From positions 1 to 64,000 of the forward strand of contig NZ_CAJXYK010000018.1 of NCBI RefSeq assembly GCF_913063425.1: a DNA stretch of 64,000 nucleotides. The letters are read 5' to 3'. Position numbers and translations under genes: made by a program. Of the stretch, positions 16,576 through 25,528 are shown one piece after another (the first letter of the stretch is position 1; each line of letters begins with the position of its first letter). This DNA comes from an uncultured Thiohalocapsa sp. GTDB lineage: Bacteria > Pseudomonadota > Gammaproteobacteria > Chromatiales > Chromatiaceae. The notes below the pieces were generated by a model. The model saw only the letters and a list, made by a program, of their open reading frames with translations, searched no databases and was not told the origin of the DNA.

Positions 16576-17643
16576 TCAGCTGCGCTCGTTGAGCCAGTTG
16601 CCGATGGCGGGGGTGACCTCTTTCTGCGCCTTGCCGCTCACATAGATGCCGATGTGCCCGCCGGGGAAGGCGAGCTCGGTGTAGTCCTCGGAGCCGGTCA
16701 TGCCGTTCAGGGCCTTGGACGACGCCGGCGGCACCAGGTGGTCCTGCTGCGCAAAGATGTTCAGGACCGGGCAGGTGATCTGCTTGAGATCCACCGGCCG
16801 GTCGCCGACGCGGGCGGTGCCTTCCATGAAGGCGTTGTTCTGATAGTAGTCCTTGATGAACTGCCGGAAGGTCTCACCCGCCTGGTCCGGGCTGTCGAAG
16901 ATCCACTTCTCCATGCGCAGGAAGTTCTTGACCTTGTCCGGGTCGTCCAGCAGGTCGACCATGTTGACGTATTTCTGCCCCGTGAGGCTGAAGGGCTTGA
17001 GGCTCAGGAAGGTCCAGTTCAGGAGCTCCCCCGGCACATTGCCCATGGTGTCCACGGCCAGGTCGACGTCGATGTTCTGCACCCAGCTGGAGAGCAGGTT
17101 ATCCGGGGTCTTGAAGTCCACCGGCGTGACCATGGTCACGAGGTTCTGCACCTTGCTCGGATGCAGCGCCGTATACATGAGGCTGAAGGTGCCGCCCTGG
17201 CAGATACCCAGGATGTTGATCCTGTCCAGGCCGTGCTTGTCGCAGATGTGGTCCACGCAGCCGTCGAGGTAGCCGTTGATGTAGTCGTCCAGGGTCAGGG
17301 AGCGGTCGGCCTGGTCCGGGTAGCCCCAGTCGATGAGGTAGACGTCCTGACCGGTGCCGAGCAGACCCTTGATGGTGGAGCGGTTCTCCTGGATGTCGGT
17401 CATGTAGGGGCGGTTCACCAGCGCGTAGACCACCAGCAGGGGCACCTTCTGCTGCGCCACGTCTGACGGGCGGCGATAGCGATAGAGAGTGAGCTTATCG
17501 TCGTGGTAGACGGCGTCTTTGGGTGTGACGCCGGTGTCGATCTCGCCGGCATTGATCAGGTTCTCCATGCCCTGACCCAGCTTGCGGCTGTAGTCGAGCA
17601 TCTCGTCGCCAAGCTTGTCAGGGCGAATGTCGATTGGAAACAT
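16576..17643 (-). CDS. phaC: Class III poly(3-hydroxyalkanoate) synthase subunit PhaC
   Basis: 355 aa, the length expected for class III synthases. It has an alpha/beta hydrolase fold with the lipase-like box GICQGG; Cys148, Asp301 (QQDHLVPP) and His330 (GGHIGIYV) make up the catalytic triad, one residue offset from the Allochromatium numbering. It polymerises 3-hydroxyacyl-CoA on PHA granules, only in complex with PhaE. It lies 83 bases downstream of phaE on the same strand. Class III enzymes are typical of purple sulfur bacteria and cyanobacteria, supporting the taxonomic reading. Confidence 0.96.
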   Translation of the reverse strand: MFPIDIRPDKLGDEMLDYSRKLGQGMENLINAGEIDTGVTPKDAVYHDDKLTLYRYRRPSDVAQQKVPLLVVYALVNRPYMTDIQENRSTIKGLLGTGQDVYLIDWGYPDQADRSLTLDDYINGYLDGCVDHICDKHGLDRINILGICQGGTFSLMYTALHPSKVQNLVTMVTPVDFKTPDNLLSSWVQNIDVDLAVDTMGNVPGELLNWTFLSLKPFSLTGQKYVNMVDLLDDPDKVKNFLRMEKWIFDSPDQAGETFRQFIKDYYQNNAFMEGTARVGDRPVDLKQITCPVLNIFAQQDHLVPPASSKALNGMTGSEDYTELAFPGGHIGIYVSGKAQKEVTPAIGNWLNERS

Positions 17644-17726
17644 GGGGGCGGTGTCCTCAGCGGTGGTGCTTTGATAGGGAGTGACGAGGGGGAGGGGCGG
17701 TAGCCCCAGCGCTCAGCGCTCAGTCC

Positions 17727-18818
17727 TCAGCCCGGCCCTGTTTTTACGGCCGTCTTCTTCCGCGCAACGGCCTTCTTCTTGGGTGCCGCGGGTGCCGCAG
17801 CCGAGGCGGCGATCGCCGGACGCTCGCCGATCTGGCGGCGAATGCCATCGAGCTCGCGACGCAGGCGCTTGTTCTCGCGGCGGGTCTCCTGCATGCGGTC
17901 CTGGAGCGTGCGCAGCTCGCTGCGGGTGGGCATGTTCAAAGCCCCCAGGGTCTCGTCCACCATCAGGGACATGCGCTTCTTGAGCGCCATCTGGGCGTTC
18001 ACGAGGCGGCCGTGGATGCGGGCATATTCCGGCGTGCTGACCTGCTCCGCGTAGGCCGTCTCGCAGCAGGCCACCCAGCTGTCGTAGAGCTCGCGGGCGG
18101 AGCCGATTGGCTTGCCTTCCTCGGCCCGCGACTGCACCAGCTCCCGCAGTTCCTGCACCGCCTGGACACCGAGCTTGGCGAAGAAGGCCATGTACTCCTG
18201 GAAGGCCCGCTGGTAGTCCAGCGAGCGGCGCGTCAGATCCTGATACTGCGCCTGCTCTTCGCGGGTGTAGCCGAGACCGGGGGCGGAGAGCATACGGTCG
18301 AAGCTCTCCTTGACCTGCTCATGCGGCATGTTGCGGAGCATGTCGCCCGGCATCATCGGCGAGAGCGACGACATCATGCGCTGCCAGTTGTCGAGCGGCA
18401 TTTCCCAGAAGCCCAGCATGCGGTGCATGGCGTCCTCGGCTGCGCCGCCCGGGTCGCTGCCGGGCATGCCGAAATTGCCCTGGAGCGCATCGGTGAAGGC
18501 GCGCTGCATGTCGTCGAAGGTCTTGTTCAGGGCATCCCAGCCGTTGCCCGTGGCGTCGGCGCCGGCGAGGCCGCGGGTGAAGCGCTCCACGGTGGCGAAG
18601 TAGGCCTTGCCCTGGTCCATGAGCCGGTCCATGAACTGCCTGGAGGGGTCGCTCGCGGCGGGCGAGACGGCCCGCCACCACTGGTCCATGGCCGCTTCCC
18701 AGGGATTCTGTTTCGGGGCCTCGAGGCCCATGGCCTTGCGGCTCATGTCCGTGAGGCCTTCCCAATACTGCTGCTGGAGCTTGAGCCAGTTATCGCCGAA
18801 CAGGGTGTTGTCTGCCAT
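17727..18818 (-). CDS. phaE: Class III PHA synthase subunit PhaE
   Basis: 363 aa, acidic and helical, with the PhaE-type pattern NWLKLQQQYWEGLTDM near the N-terminus and WRAVSP following. The middle has the conserved AFTDALQGNFGMPGSDP and FWEMPLDNWQRMMSSLSP blocks. The C-terminus holds a coiled coil (about 300-335) and an Ala/Lys-rich tail. PhaE forms the hetero-oligomer that activates PhaC. It is the first gene of the phaE-phaC unit; a TTGT-N8-ACAA-like palindrome 62 nt upstream may be its operator. Confidence 0.95.
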   Translation of the reverse strand: MADNTLFGDNWLKLQQQYWEGLTDMSRKAMGLEAPKQNPWEAAMDQWWRAVSPAASDPSRQFMDRLMDQGKAYFATVERFTRGLAGADATGNGWDALNKTFDDMQRAFTDALQGNFGMPGSDPGGAAEDAMHRMLGFWEMPLDNWQRMMSSLSPMMPGDMLRNMPHEQVKESFDRMLSAPGLGYTREEQAQYQDLTRRSLDYQRAFQEYMAFFAKLGVQAVQELRELVQSRAEEGKPIGSARELYDSWVACCETAYAEQVSTPEYARIHGRLVNAQMALKKRMSLMVDETLGALNMPTRSELRTLQDRMQETRRENKRLRRELDGIRRQIGERPAIAASAAAPAAPKKKAVARKKTAVKTGPG

Positions 18819-19173
18819 GCTTTTTGCGGTCGCTGCCGCCCTCCTCTCAGTGGTATTGAAGTCACGCTAGCACGGAAATTTGTGCACTGCAACAAAACGC
18901 CTTAGACTTGCGCGCGCAGGCGCCCCGGGGGCCGCAAGGCTGGCAGCCGGCCGGTATCCCGCCGCGGCGGATGCCCGGACCGCTTTCGACACCGGCCGCA
19001 CGCCCCGTTCCACAGATGCTGCATGGTTGCCTGGCCCGAGCTCCCGCCCATGCACCGAGGGCATCCGGACAGCGGACGTAGTAGGCTTCCCACCCGGGCC
19101 CGCGGCCTTCGGCCGGCAGGCGCTCGCCCGCCCAGATCAGACCCATTCCACCAAACCCGAGGAGATCGGTCTT
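18819..19173. other. Divergent phaE/phaA promoter region
   Basis: 355 bp between divergently transcribed phaE and phaA with no credible gene. The phaE side (18840-18905) is noticeably AT-richer and carries the palindrome at 18880-18895. The phaA side is GC-rich and ends in GAGGAG, a ribosome site for phaA. Confidence 0.6.
18880..18895. promoter_or_regulatory. Candidate PhaR operator, imperfect palindrome
   Basis: TTGTGCACTGCAACAA is an imperfect palindrome with TGC-rich half sites, 62 nt upstream of phaE. PHA regulators of the PhaR family, encoded here at 20498, are known to bind TGC-rich palindromes near pha promoters. The link is inferred from position and composition only. Confidence 0.45.
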
Positions 19174-20358
19174 ATGTCCCAAACCGCCGTCATCGTCGCC
19201 GCAGCACGTACCCCCGTCGGAAGCTTCGGTGGCAGCCTCGCGTCGCTGCCCGCCACGGCGCTCGGGAGCGTCGTCGTCAAGGCGCTGCTGGAGCGCACCG
19301 GCCTCAAGCCCGAGCAGATCGACGAGGTCATCCTGGGCCAGGTGCTCACCGCAGGCGTCGGCCAAAACGCGGCGCGCCAGACCACCCTGCACGCGGGCCT
19401 GCCGCACAGCGTGCCGGCCATGACCATCAACCAGGTCTGCGGCAGCGGACTGCGCGCTGTGCATCTTGCCATGCAGGCCGTCCTGTGCGGCGACGCCGAG
19501 GTGGTCATCGCCGGCGGCCAGGAGAGCATGAGCCAATCCGCGCACGTCCTGCCCGGCTCACGGGATGGCAAGCGCATGGGCGACTGGAAGATGACCGACA
19601 GCATGATCGTCGATGGTCTCTGGGACGCCTTCAACAACTGCCACATGGGTGTCACCGCAGAGAATATCGCAAAGAAGTACGATTTCTCCCGCGACCTTCA
19701 GGACGCCTTCGCGGCCGACTCCCAGCAGAAGACCGAGGCCGCCCAGGCTGCGGGACGCTTCGATGACGAGATCGTCCCGGTGGAAATCCCGCAGCGCAAG
19801 GGTGACCCGGTGATCTTCGACAAGGACGAGTTCCCCCGCGCCGGCGTCACTGCGGACAAGCTCGCCAAGCTGCGCCCGGCCTTCGACAAGGCAGGCACGG
19901 TCACCGCCGGCAACGCGTCGGGCATCAACGACGGCGCCGCCGCCGTGGTGGTCATGAGCGAGGCCAAGGCGCAGGCGCTGGGCCTGACGCCGCTTGCGCG
20001 CATCAAGGCCTTCGCCACCGCCGGCGTGGACCCGGCCATCATGGGCACCGGCCCCATCCCCGCCTCCACCAAGTGCCTGGAGAGGGCCGGCTGGAGCGTC
20101 GCCGACCTGGACCTGATCGAGGCCAACGAGGCCTTCGCCGCCCAGGCCCTGTCCGTCAACAAGGACATGGGCTGGGACGCCGACAAGGTGAACGTCAACG
20201 GCGGCGCCATCTCCATCGGCCATCCCATCGGCGCCTCCGGCGCCCGGGTGCTGGTGACCCTGCTGCACGAGATGCAGAAGCGCGACGCCAAGAAGGGCCT
20301 CGCGACGCTTTGCATCGGCGGTGGTCAGGGCGTGGCACTGGCGGTGGAGCGGGGCTGA
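19174..20358 (+). CDS. phaA: Acetyl-CoA acetyltransferase (beta-ketothiolase) PhaA
   Basis: 394 aa from the ATG at 19174, preceded by GAGGAG; upstream in-frame sequence is not family-like. The nucleophilic Cys89 lies in [19 protein letters not shown] follows, and the C-terminal active-site segments [16 protein letters not shown] and CIGGGQG supply His and the second Cys. It condenses two acetyl-CoA to acetoacetyl-CoA, the first step of PHB synthesis. It is divergent from phaE-phaC. No acetoacetyl-CoA reductase (phaB) is in the window. Confidence 0.96.
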   Translation: MSQTAVIVAAARTPVGSFGGSLASLPATALGSVVVKALLERTGLKPEQIDEVILGQVLTAGVGQNAARQTTLHAGLPHSVPAMTINQVCGSGLRAVHLAMQAVLCGDAEVVIAGGQESMSQSAHVLPGSRDGKRMGDWKMTDSMIVDGLWDAFNNCHMGVTAENIAKKYDFSRDLQDAFAADSQQKTEAAQAAGRFDDEIVPVEIPQRKGDPVIFDKDEFPRAGVTADKLAKLRPAFDKAGTVTAGNASGINDGAAAVVVMSEAKAQALGLTPLARIKAFATAGVDPAIMGTGPIPASTKCLERAGWSVADLDLIEANEAFAAQALSVNKDMGWDADKVNVNGGAISIGHPIGASGARVLVTLLHEMQKRDAKKGLATLCIGGGQGVALAVERG

Positions 20359-20497
20359 GGCGGCCCCGCGGCGGGGAGCAGAGCCGGCCCGCGGCGGCGA
20401 TCCGATCATGCCGAGCCGTCGCCGTTGATCCCCGCCGGCTCAACCCCGTCGCACGTAGGTTAGACTGGGGGGACCATCCCGCTGTCCCCCGCCCGCC

Positions 20498-21001
20498 ATG
20501 CCCACCGAGCGCATCATCAAGAAGTACCCGAACCGGCGTCTCTACGACACCGAGCTCAGCCGTTACATCACCATCGCCGATGTGCGGGATCTGGTGATGC
20601 GGGGCGTCCCCTTCCGGGTGCTGGACACGGCCAACGACGCGGACCTGACCCGCTCCATCCTCCTGCAGATCATGCTGGAGGAGGAGGCGGGCGGCGAGCC
20701 GCTCTTCTCCGCGAACATGCTGGCGCAGATCATCCGCTTCTACGGCGGCACCCTCCAGGGCGTGTTCGCACGCTATCTGGAGCACTCCCTGGACGCCTTC
20801 GCCGAGCAGCAGAAGCAGCTGACGGAGACCTGGGGCGAGACCCCCTTCGACGCGATCAACCGCATGACCCAGCGCAACATGGAGCTGTGGGTGGATGCCC
20901 ATAAGACCTTCCTGCGCGCGGCGGGCCTTGAGTCCGACGAGGCCTCACGCAAGGATGACGGCGACCCGCCCGACGGCGCGGAGAGCGGCGAGCGGGGCTG
21001 A
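20498..21001 (+). CDS. phaR: PHA synthesis regulator PhaR
   Basis: 167 aa. The N-terminal DNA-binding domain begins IIKKYPNRRLYDTELSRYIT, the diagnostic PhaR/PHB_acc_N signature, followed by the accumulation-regulator domain with FRVLDTANDADLTRSILLQI and FSANMLAQIIRFYGGTLQG. PhaR binds PHA granules and DNA, releasing phasin and pha promoters when polymer accumulates. It is 139 bases after phaA and ends 13 bases before the convergent ribF stop. Confidence 0.95.
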   Translation: MPTERIIKKYPNRRLYDTELSRYITIADVRDLVMRGVPFRVLDTANDADLTRSILLQIMLEEEAGGEPLFSANMLAQIIRFYGGTLQGVFARYLEHSLDAFAEQQKQLTETWGETPFDAINRMTQRNMELWVDAHKTFLRAAGLESDEASRKDDGDPPDGAESGERG

Positions 21002-21014
21002 GCCGGCACAGCAC

Positions 21015-21992
21015 TCAGCCGATGCCGAGGTAAGCGCGCGCCGCTGCGGCATCCCGAGCGATCTGCGTCTTCAGCGCCTCGAACGACGCGAAGCGCTGCT
21101 CAGCCCGCAGCTTGAGCCGAAATGCCACCTCCAGGTGGGCCCCGTAGAGGTCGCCGTCGAAATCGAGCAGGTGCACCTCAAGCCGCGTGTCCCGGCCATC
21201 CACGGTGGGTCTGTGCCCGACATTGGCCACCGCGGGCCAGAGCGCCGGCCACGGCTCGGCCCAGGCGGCGGGCCGCGCCGCCGGCAGCCGACTGCCGTCG
21301 AGGTCCCGCACCGTCACGGCATAGACGCCGGAGAGCGGGCTCACCCGCCGGTGCAGCGGCAGATTGGCGGTCGGGAAGCCGATGCTGCGCCCGCGCTTGT
21401 CGCCATGGGCCACCCGCCCGCGCATGGCGTAATGACGGCCCAGCAGGTGGCGGGCCTGATCCAGCTCGCCGCGGGCCAGGGCCTCGCGCACCCGGGTGCT
21501 GCTGATGCGCTCCTCGCCATGGGTGATGGTGTGCAGGTTCTCCACCTCGAAGCCGCGCTGGGCACCGGCGGCCTGGAGCAGCCGGAAGTCGCCGCCGCGG
21601 TTGCGCCCGAAGCGGAAGTCGTCCCCCACCAGCAGGAAGCGCACACCGAGGCCCTGCACCAGGAGCTGCTCGATGAAGGCGTCCGCCGGCATGGCCGCGA
21701 GCCGGGGGCCGAACTCCAGGAGCATCACCCGGTGGATGCCGTCGGCGCGGATGGCGGCGAGCTTCTCGCGCAGCCGGGTGAGCCTCGCCGGCGCCGCGTC
21801 CGGCTGGAAGTACTCCATCGGCTGGGGCTCGAAGGTGATCACGGTCGCCGGCAGGCCAAGGGCCTGGCCGCGCTGGAGCAGGCGGCGGAACACGGCGCGA
21901 TGGCCCAGGTGCACGCCGTCGAAGTTGCCGATGGTGGCGACACAGCCGCGGTCTTGCGCGCGCAGATTGTGCAGGCCCCGGATCAGTCTCAT
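21015..21992 (-). CDS. ribF: Bifunctional riboflavin kinase/FAD synthetase RibF
   Basis: 325 aa. The N-terminal FAD synthetase domain has IGNFDGVHLGHRAVFRRLL near residue 20 and LVGDDFRFGRNRGGDF, with ERISSTRVREALARGE as the RSSSRVR-type motif. The C-terminal riboflavin kinase domain has GRSIGFPTANLPL and ends in the ALKTQIARDAAAAR helix. It makes FMN and FAD in the cytoplasm. It follows murJ at 82 bases on the same strand, the usual murJ-ribF order in gammaproteobacteria, although ileS does not follow here. Confidence 0.96.
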   Translation of the reverse strand: MRLIRGLHNLRAQDRGCVATIGNFDGVHLGHRAVFRRLLQRGQALGLPATVITFEPQPMEYFQPDAAPARLTRLREKLAAIRADGIHRVMLLEFGPRLAAMPADAFIEQLLVQGLGVRFLLVGDDFRFGRNRGGDFRLLQAAGAQRGFEVENLHTITHGEERISSTRVREALARGELDQARHLLGRHYAMRGRVAHGDKRGRSIGFPTANLPLHRRVSPLSGVYAVTVRDLDGSRLPAARPAAWAEPWPALWPAVANVGHRPTVDGRDTRLEVHLLDFDGDLYGAHLEVAFRLKLRAEQRFASFEALKTQIARDAAAARAYLGIG

Positions 21993-22074
21993 CGCGCTCG
22001 GTTGCTCGGGCTGGGGTCTGTGGCGGAATCAAGCCGCGGATTATAGACCGCCCGCGCCGCCGGCCACTGCATGA

Positions 22075-23637
22075 TCATGCGCCGCCCGCCTCCGGCGGCT
22101 CACGCAAATCCCGCGCCCGCACCCCGAGCAGCAGCAGCGTCGCACCGTAAGCGGCGGCGCCGGCGGCGATGACCAGGGCAAGGCGCAGCACCCGCCCGAG
22201 GCCATCCGCGGTCAGCCAGCCCGCCGTCGGCCCCGCGAGCCACCAGAGCCCAAGCGCCATAACCAGGTTTGCCGCCAGCGCCCGCAGCAGCAGCGCCGGC
22301 CAGCCCGGTGCCGGCCGGTAGACGCCGGCGCGCACCAGCACGGCCAGCAGCAGCCCGCCGTTCAGCAGCGCCGCAAGGGATGTCGCCGCGGCGAGCCCGG
22401 CGTGGCCGAAGGGGAACATCAGCACCAGGCTCAGCACCAGGTTCACGACCATGGCCAGCAGCGCGATGCGCACCGGCGTGCGTACGTCCTGGCGGCCGTA
22501 ATAGCCGGGCACCAGGGCCTTCACGGCCATGAAGCCCGTGAGGCCGACCGCATAGGCCACCAGGCTCTGCCGCGACATGGCGACATCGCCCGCGCCGAAG
22601 CTGCCGGACAGAAACAGCGTCGCCAGCACCGGCCCCGCCAGCAGCATCAGGCCGAGGCTCGCCGGCACGCCCAGCAGCAGCACCCAGCGCAGCGCCCAGT
22701 CCAGGATGCGGGAGAAGTCGGCGCCGGCACCCGACACGGCACCCAATGCGCCGCCGCGCGCCAGCCGGGGCAGAATCACCGTGCCGAGCGCCGCGCCGAG
22801 GATGCCGAGCGGAAACTCCACCAGCCGGTCGGAGTAGTAGAGCCAGGAGATGCTGCCGGTGGCAAGGAAAGACGCCAGCAGGGTGTCGATGAGCAGCGCC
22901 AGCTGCGCCACCGACACGCCGAACAGCGCCGGCCCCATGAGCCGGCCGATGCGCCGCACCCCCGGATGCCGGAAGCCGAGCCGCGGGCGCGGCAGCAGCC
23001 CCAGCCGCGCCAGGAAAGGCAGCTGGAAGGCGAGCTGCACCAGCCCCGCCAGCAGCACCCCCCAGGCCAACGCCATGACGGGCTCATGGAGCCGCGGCGC
23101 GAGCCACAGCGCGCAGGCGATGAGCACCAGGTTCAGCAGCACCGGCGTGAAGGCCGGCACGCCGAAGCGCTCGTAGGTGTTCAGAATGCTGCCGGCGAAG
23201 GCCGTCAGCCCGATGAAAAAGGCATACGGCAGGGTCAGCCGCAGCATGGCCGCGGACAGGACATAAGTCTCGGCATCCGCCGCGAAGCCCGGGGCGAAGG
23301 CCAGCACCAGCAGCGGCGCCGCCAGCACGCCGAGCGCAGTGAGCGCGAACAGCACGAGCGCCAGACTGCCCGCGGCGCGATCCACGAAGTCCTTCAGGTC
23401 CGCCGCCGGGCGCGCTTGCCGATACTCTTCCAGCACGGGCACCAGCGCCGCCGCGAAGGCGCCCTCCGCAAACAGCCGCCGCAGCAGATTCGGCACCTTG
23501 AAGGCGACGAAGAAGGCATCGGTGGCGGCATCCGCACCGAACAGCCGCGCGACGAGCAGGTCGCGCACGAAGCCGAGCACGCGCGAGAGCAGCGTCGTGC
23601 TGCCCACCTTGGCGATGGCGGCGGCGAGCTTGGGCAC
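22075..23637 (-). CDS. murJ: Lipid II flippase MurJ
   Basis: 520 aa, about 14 TM helices, MATE-like MviN/MurJ fold. The N-terminus has STLLSRVLGFVRDLLVARLF and GADAATDAFFVAFKVPNLLRRLFAEGAFAAA, the family signature with charged residues lining the cavity. It flips lipid II across the inner membrane for peptidoglycan synthesis. It is the first gene of the murJ-ribF pair. rpsT, often found divergently upstream, is not seen. Confidence 0.96.
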   Translation of the reverse strand: MPKLAAAIAKVGSTTLLSRVLGFVRDLLVARLFGADAATDAFFVAFKVPNLLRRLFAEGAFAAALVPVLEEYRQARPAADLKDFVDRAAGSLALVLFALTALGVLAAPLLVLAFAPGFAADAETYVLSAAMLRLTLPYAFFIGLTAFAGSILNTYERFGVPAFTPVLLNLVLIACALWLAPRLHEPVMALAWGVLLAGLVQLAFQLPFLARLGLLPRPRLGFRHPGVRRIGRLMGPALFGVSVAQLALLIDTLLASFLATGSISWLYYSDRLVEFPLGILGAALGTVILPRLARGGALGAVSGAGADFSRILDWALRWVLLLGVPASLGLMLLAGPVLATLFLSGSFGAGDVAMSRQSLVAYAVGLTGFMAVKALVPGYYGRQDVRTPVRIALLAMVVNLVLSLVLMFPFGHAGLAAATSLAALLNGGLLLAVLVRAGVYRPAPGWPALLLRALAANLVMALGLWWLAGPTAGWLTADGLGRVLRLALVIAAGAAAYGATLLLLGVRARDLREPPEAGGA

Positions 23638-23911
23638 TGGGGCTTGGAACCGGGGCTCCGAGAAAAGCCCGGGATTATAGGCGGCTGCGGCGACGCGACC
23701 CAGAGGCGGCCGGGATCCGGGCCAGTGCAGCGCCCTGCCGGGCCCTGTTGTCTCCCGCCCGTGCGGTGCTCAGAAGCACCCGGTGTGAGCCATGGTCCTG
23801 CGGGATAATCGTCGTTGCTGCCGGCGCGTGCAGCGGGCCGCCGCGCCGCGTCGATTTCAGGAGTATCAGACCTTGGCCGAGACCCCAGAGGCAACCAGCC
23901 GCGAAGGCGCG

Positions 23912-25432
23912 ATGCGGCAAGCCCCTGCTGCCCGCGGGCGCATGGTCGAGTGGCTCGGCGTCGTGGCGCTGGTGCTGTGCGCGGCCGGACTCTTCGTCGC
24001 GAGCAATGACTTCTCCCGGTACTACCACAGCGACGAGTCCAAGAAGGCGGGCTTCACGGCGGACTTCGTCCAGGATTTCAAGCATCCCTTGCTGCTGCTG
24101 CAGGCGACGCGACTGGTCAACGCGCGCGTGCAGGCCGAGGACCTACAGGCCGTCACGCGGCTCGGGCGCTCGGTCTCCGCCATGGCGGCAGCAGGCCTGG
24201 TGCTGCTCATGTATCTGCTGGCCAGGCCCCGTCTCGGGGTGGCGGCGGGGTTTGCGGTGGCCGCGGGCGTGGCGCTGTCGCCCATCATCCTCATCCATGC
24301 GCATTATTTCAAAGAGGACCTGCTGCTGACCTTCTTCTGCTACCTCTCGCTGCTGGCGCTCGCACGCTTCCTGGCGGAGCCGACGCAGCACTTGGCCCTG
24401 CTGCTCGGCCTGGCCACCGGACTGGCCTTCTCCTCGCACTACAAGTCACTGCTGCTCGGCGTCGTCTATCTGCTGGCGCTGTTGCTGGTGGCACCGAGGC
24501 CGGCGCGGGCGTATGTCAGGCTGGGCCTCGATGCCGCCGCAGCCGCGGCCGTCGTGTTCCTGATCGTGAATTACCCAATACTCTGGGACCCCGCAGGCTT
24601 CCTGAAAGGCTTCTTGTTCGAGGGCGAGCATGCGCTGAGCGGGCATGGGCTCAGCATCAGGCCGCTGGAGCACCTGTTCAGCTTCCATCTGGTGAACAGC
24701 CTGATCCCAGGCATGACCCTGCCGCTGGCGCTTGCCGCCGTGGCGGCCTCGCTGTGGGCCGCGGTCAATTTTGACAAGCTCGACCGGCTGGAGCGTGTGC
24801 TGCTGTTGTTCATCGCGGTGGCCTATTTCGTGGTCGAGCTCTCACCCACCAAGCCGTTTCCGGATTTCCAGCGCTACGTGATCCCGGCGGTGCCGGGATT
24901 GATCTACTTCTTCGTGAAGCTGCTCTCCCGCCTCGCCGCCGCTGCGTCGGCGCACAAGCAGCTCTTGCTGGGTCTGGGTGCGCTGACGCTGTTGGGCTAC
25001 CCAGGCTATGTCTCGCTCAATCTGCTCTATGACCTGAACCGAGACACGCGGGAAGCCGTGGCGGCCTTCGTAGAGCAGCATCCGGGCAATTATGTGTTCG
25101 AGTCATATACCCGCGACGCGTGGGCCACCGTGCACGACATCTCCGGGCTCGCTGCCGACGCGCCAGGCCATGAGCCCGACTTCTATGTCGCGAGCAGCTT
25201 CATGTACGGGCGCTATTTCGCCGGCCTGAACATGCAGGACCAGGTGCCGGAGGTCTACGACAAGGCTGGCCGGTACGCCCGGCTGTTCTCAGGCTTCCAC
25301 TGCGTGGAGATCAGACCGCGTTTCCGCTCCTTCGCCTTCAGCAACCCAGTGCTGCGCATCGTCGACCTGCGCCGGCCGACAGGGCGCGCGTCCATGTGTG
25401 AGGTCAGGTTCCATGGCGGCGCGATGGACTGA
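23912..25432 (+). CDS. GT-C type membrane glycosyltransferase (ArnT/PMT-like)
   Basis: 506 aa from the ATG at 23912 (GAAGG about 6 nt upstream); a frame extending to 23792 and an ATG at 23942 are alternatives. About 10-11 TM helices. The first periplasmic loop carries the acidic segment YYHSDESKKAGF, in the position of the catalytic DE/DD motif of GT-C enzymes that use polyprenyl-phosphate sugars. LTFFCYLSLLALARF and SHYKSLLLGVVYLLA resemble family 39 members. The C-terminal periplasmic domain (from about 370) contains YVFESYTRDAWATVH. The acceptor is unknown. It is divergent from murJ. Confidence 0.75.
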   Translation: MRQAPAARGRMVEWLGVVALVLCAAGLFVASNDFSRYYHSDESKKAGFTADFVQDFKHPLLLLQATRLVNARVQAEDLQAVTRLGRSVSAMAAAGLVLLMYLLARPRLGVAAGFAVAAGVALSPIILIHAHYFKEDLLLTFFCYLSLLALARFLAEPTQHLALLLGLATGLAFSSHYKSLLLGVVYLLALLLVAPRPARAYVRLGLDAAAAAAVVFLIVNYPILWDPAGFLKGFLFEGEHALSGHGLSIRPLEHLFSFHLVNSLIPGMTLPLALAAVAASLWAAVNFDKLDRLERVLLLFIAVAYFVVELSPTKPFPDFQRYVIPAVPGLIYFFVKLLSRLAAAASAHKQLLLGLGALTLLGYPGYVSLNLLYDLNRDTREAVAAFVEQHPGNYVFESYTRDAWATVHDISGLAADAPGHEPDFYVASSFMYGRYFAGLNMQDQVPEVYDKAGRYARLFSGFHCVEIRPRFRSFAFSNPVLRIVDLRRPTGRASMCEVRFHGGAMD

Positions 25433-25528
25433 CCCACACACACTCAGGGATCTGCGGCAGTGCCAGGCGCCGCCACCCCAAGCGTCCGCCCGCCCATCTG
25501 CCGCCACCCTGTCAGCGGCCCCGGCGGA

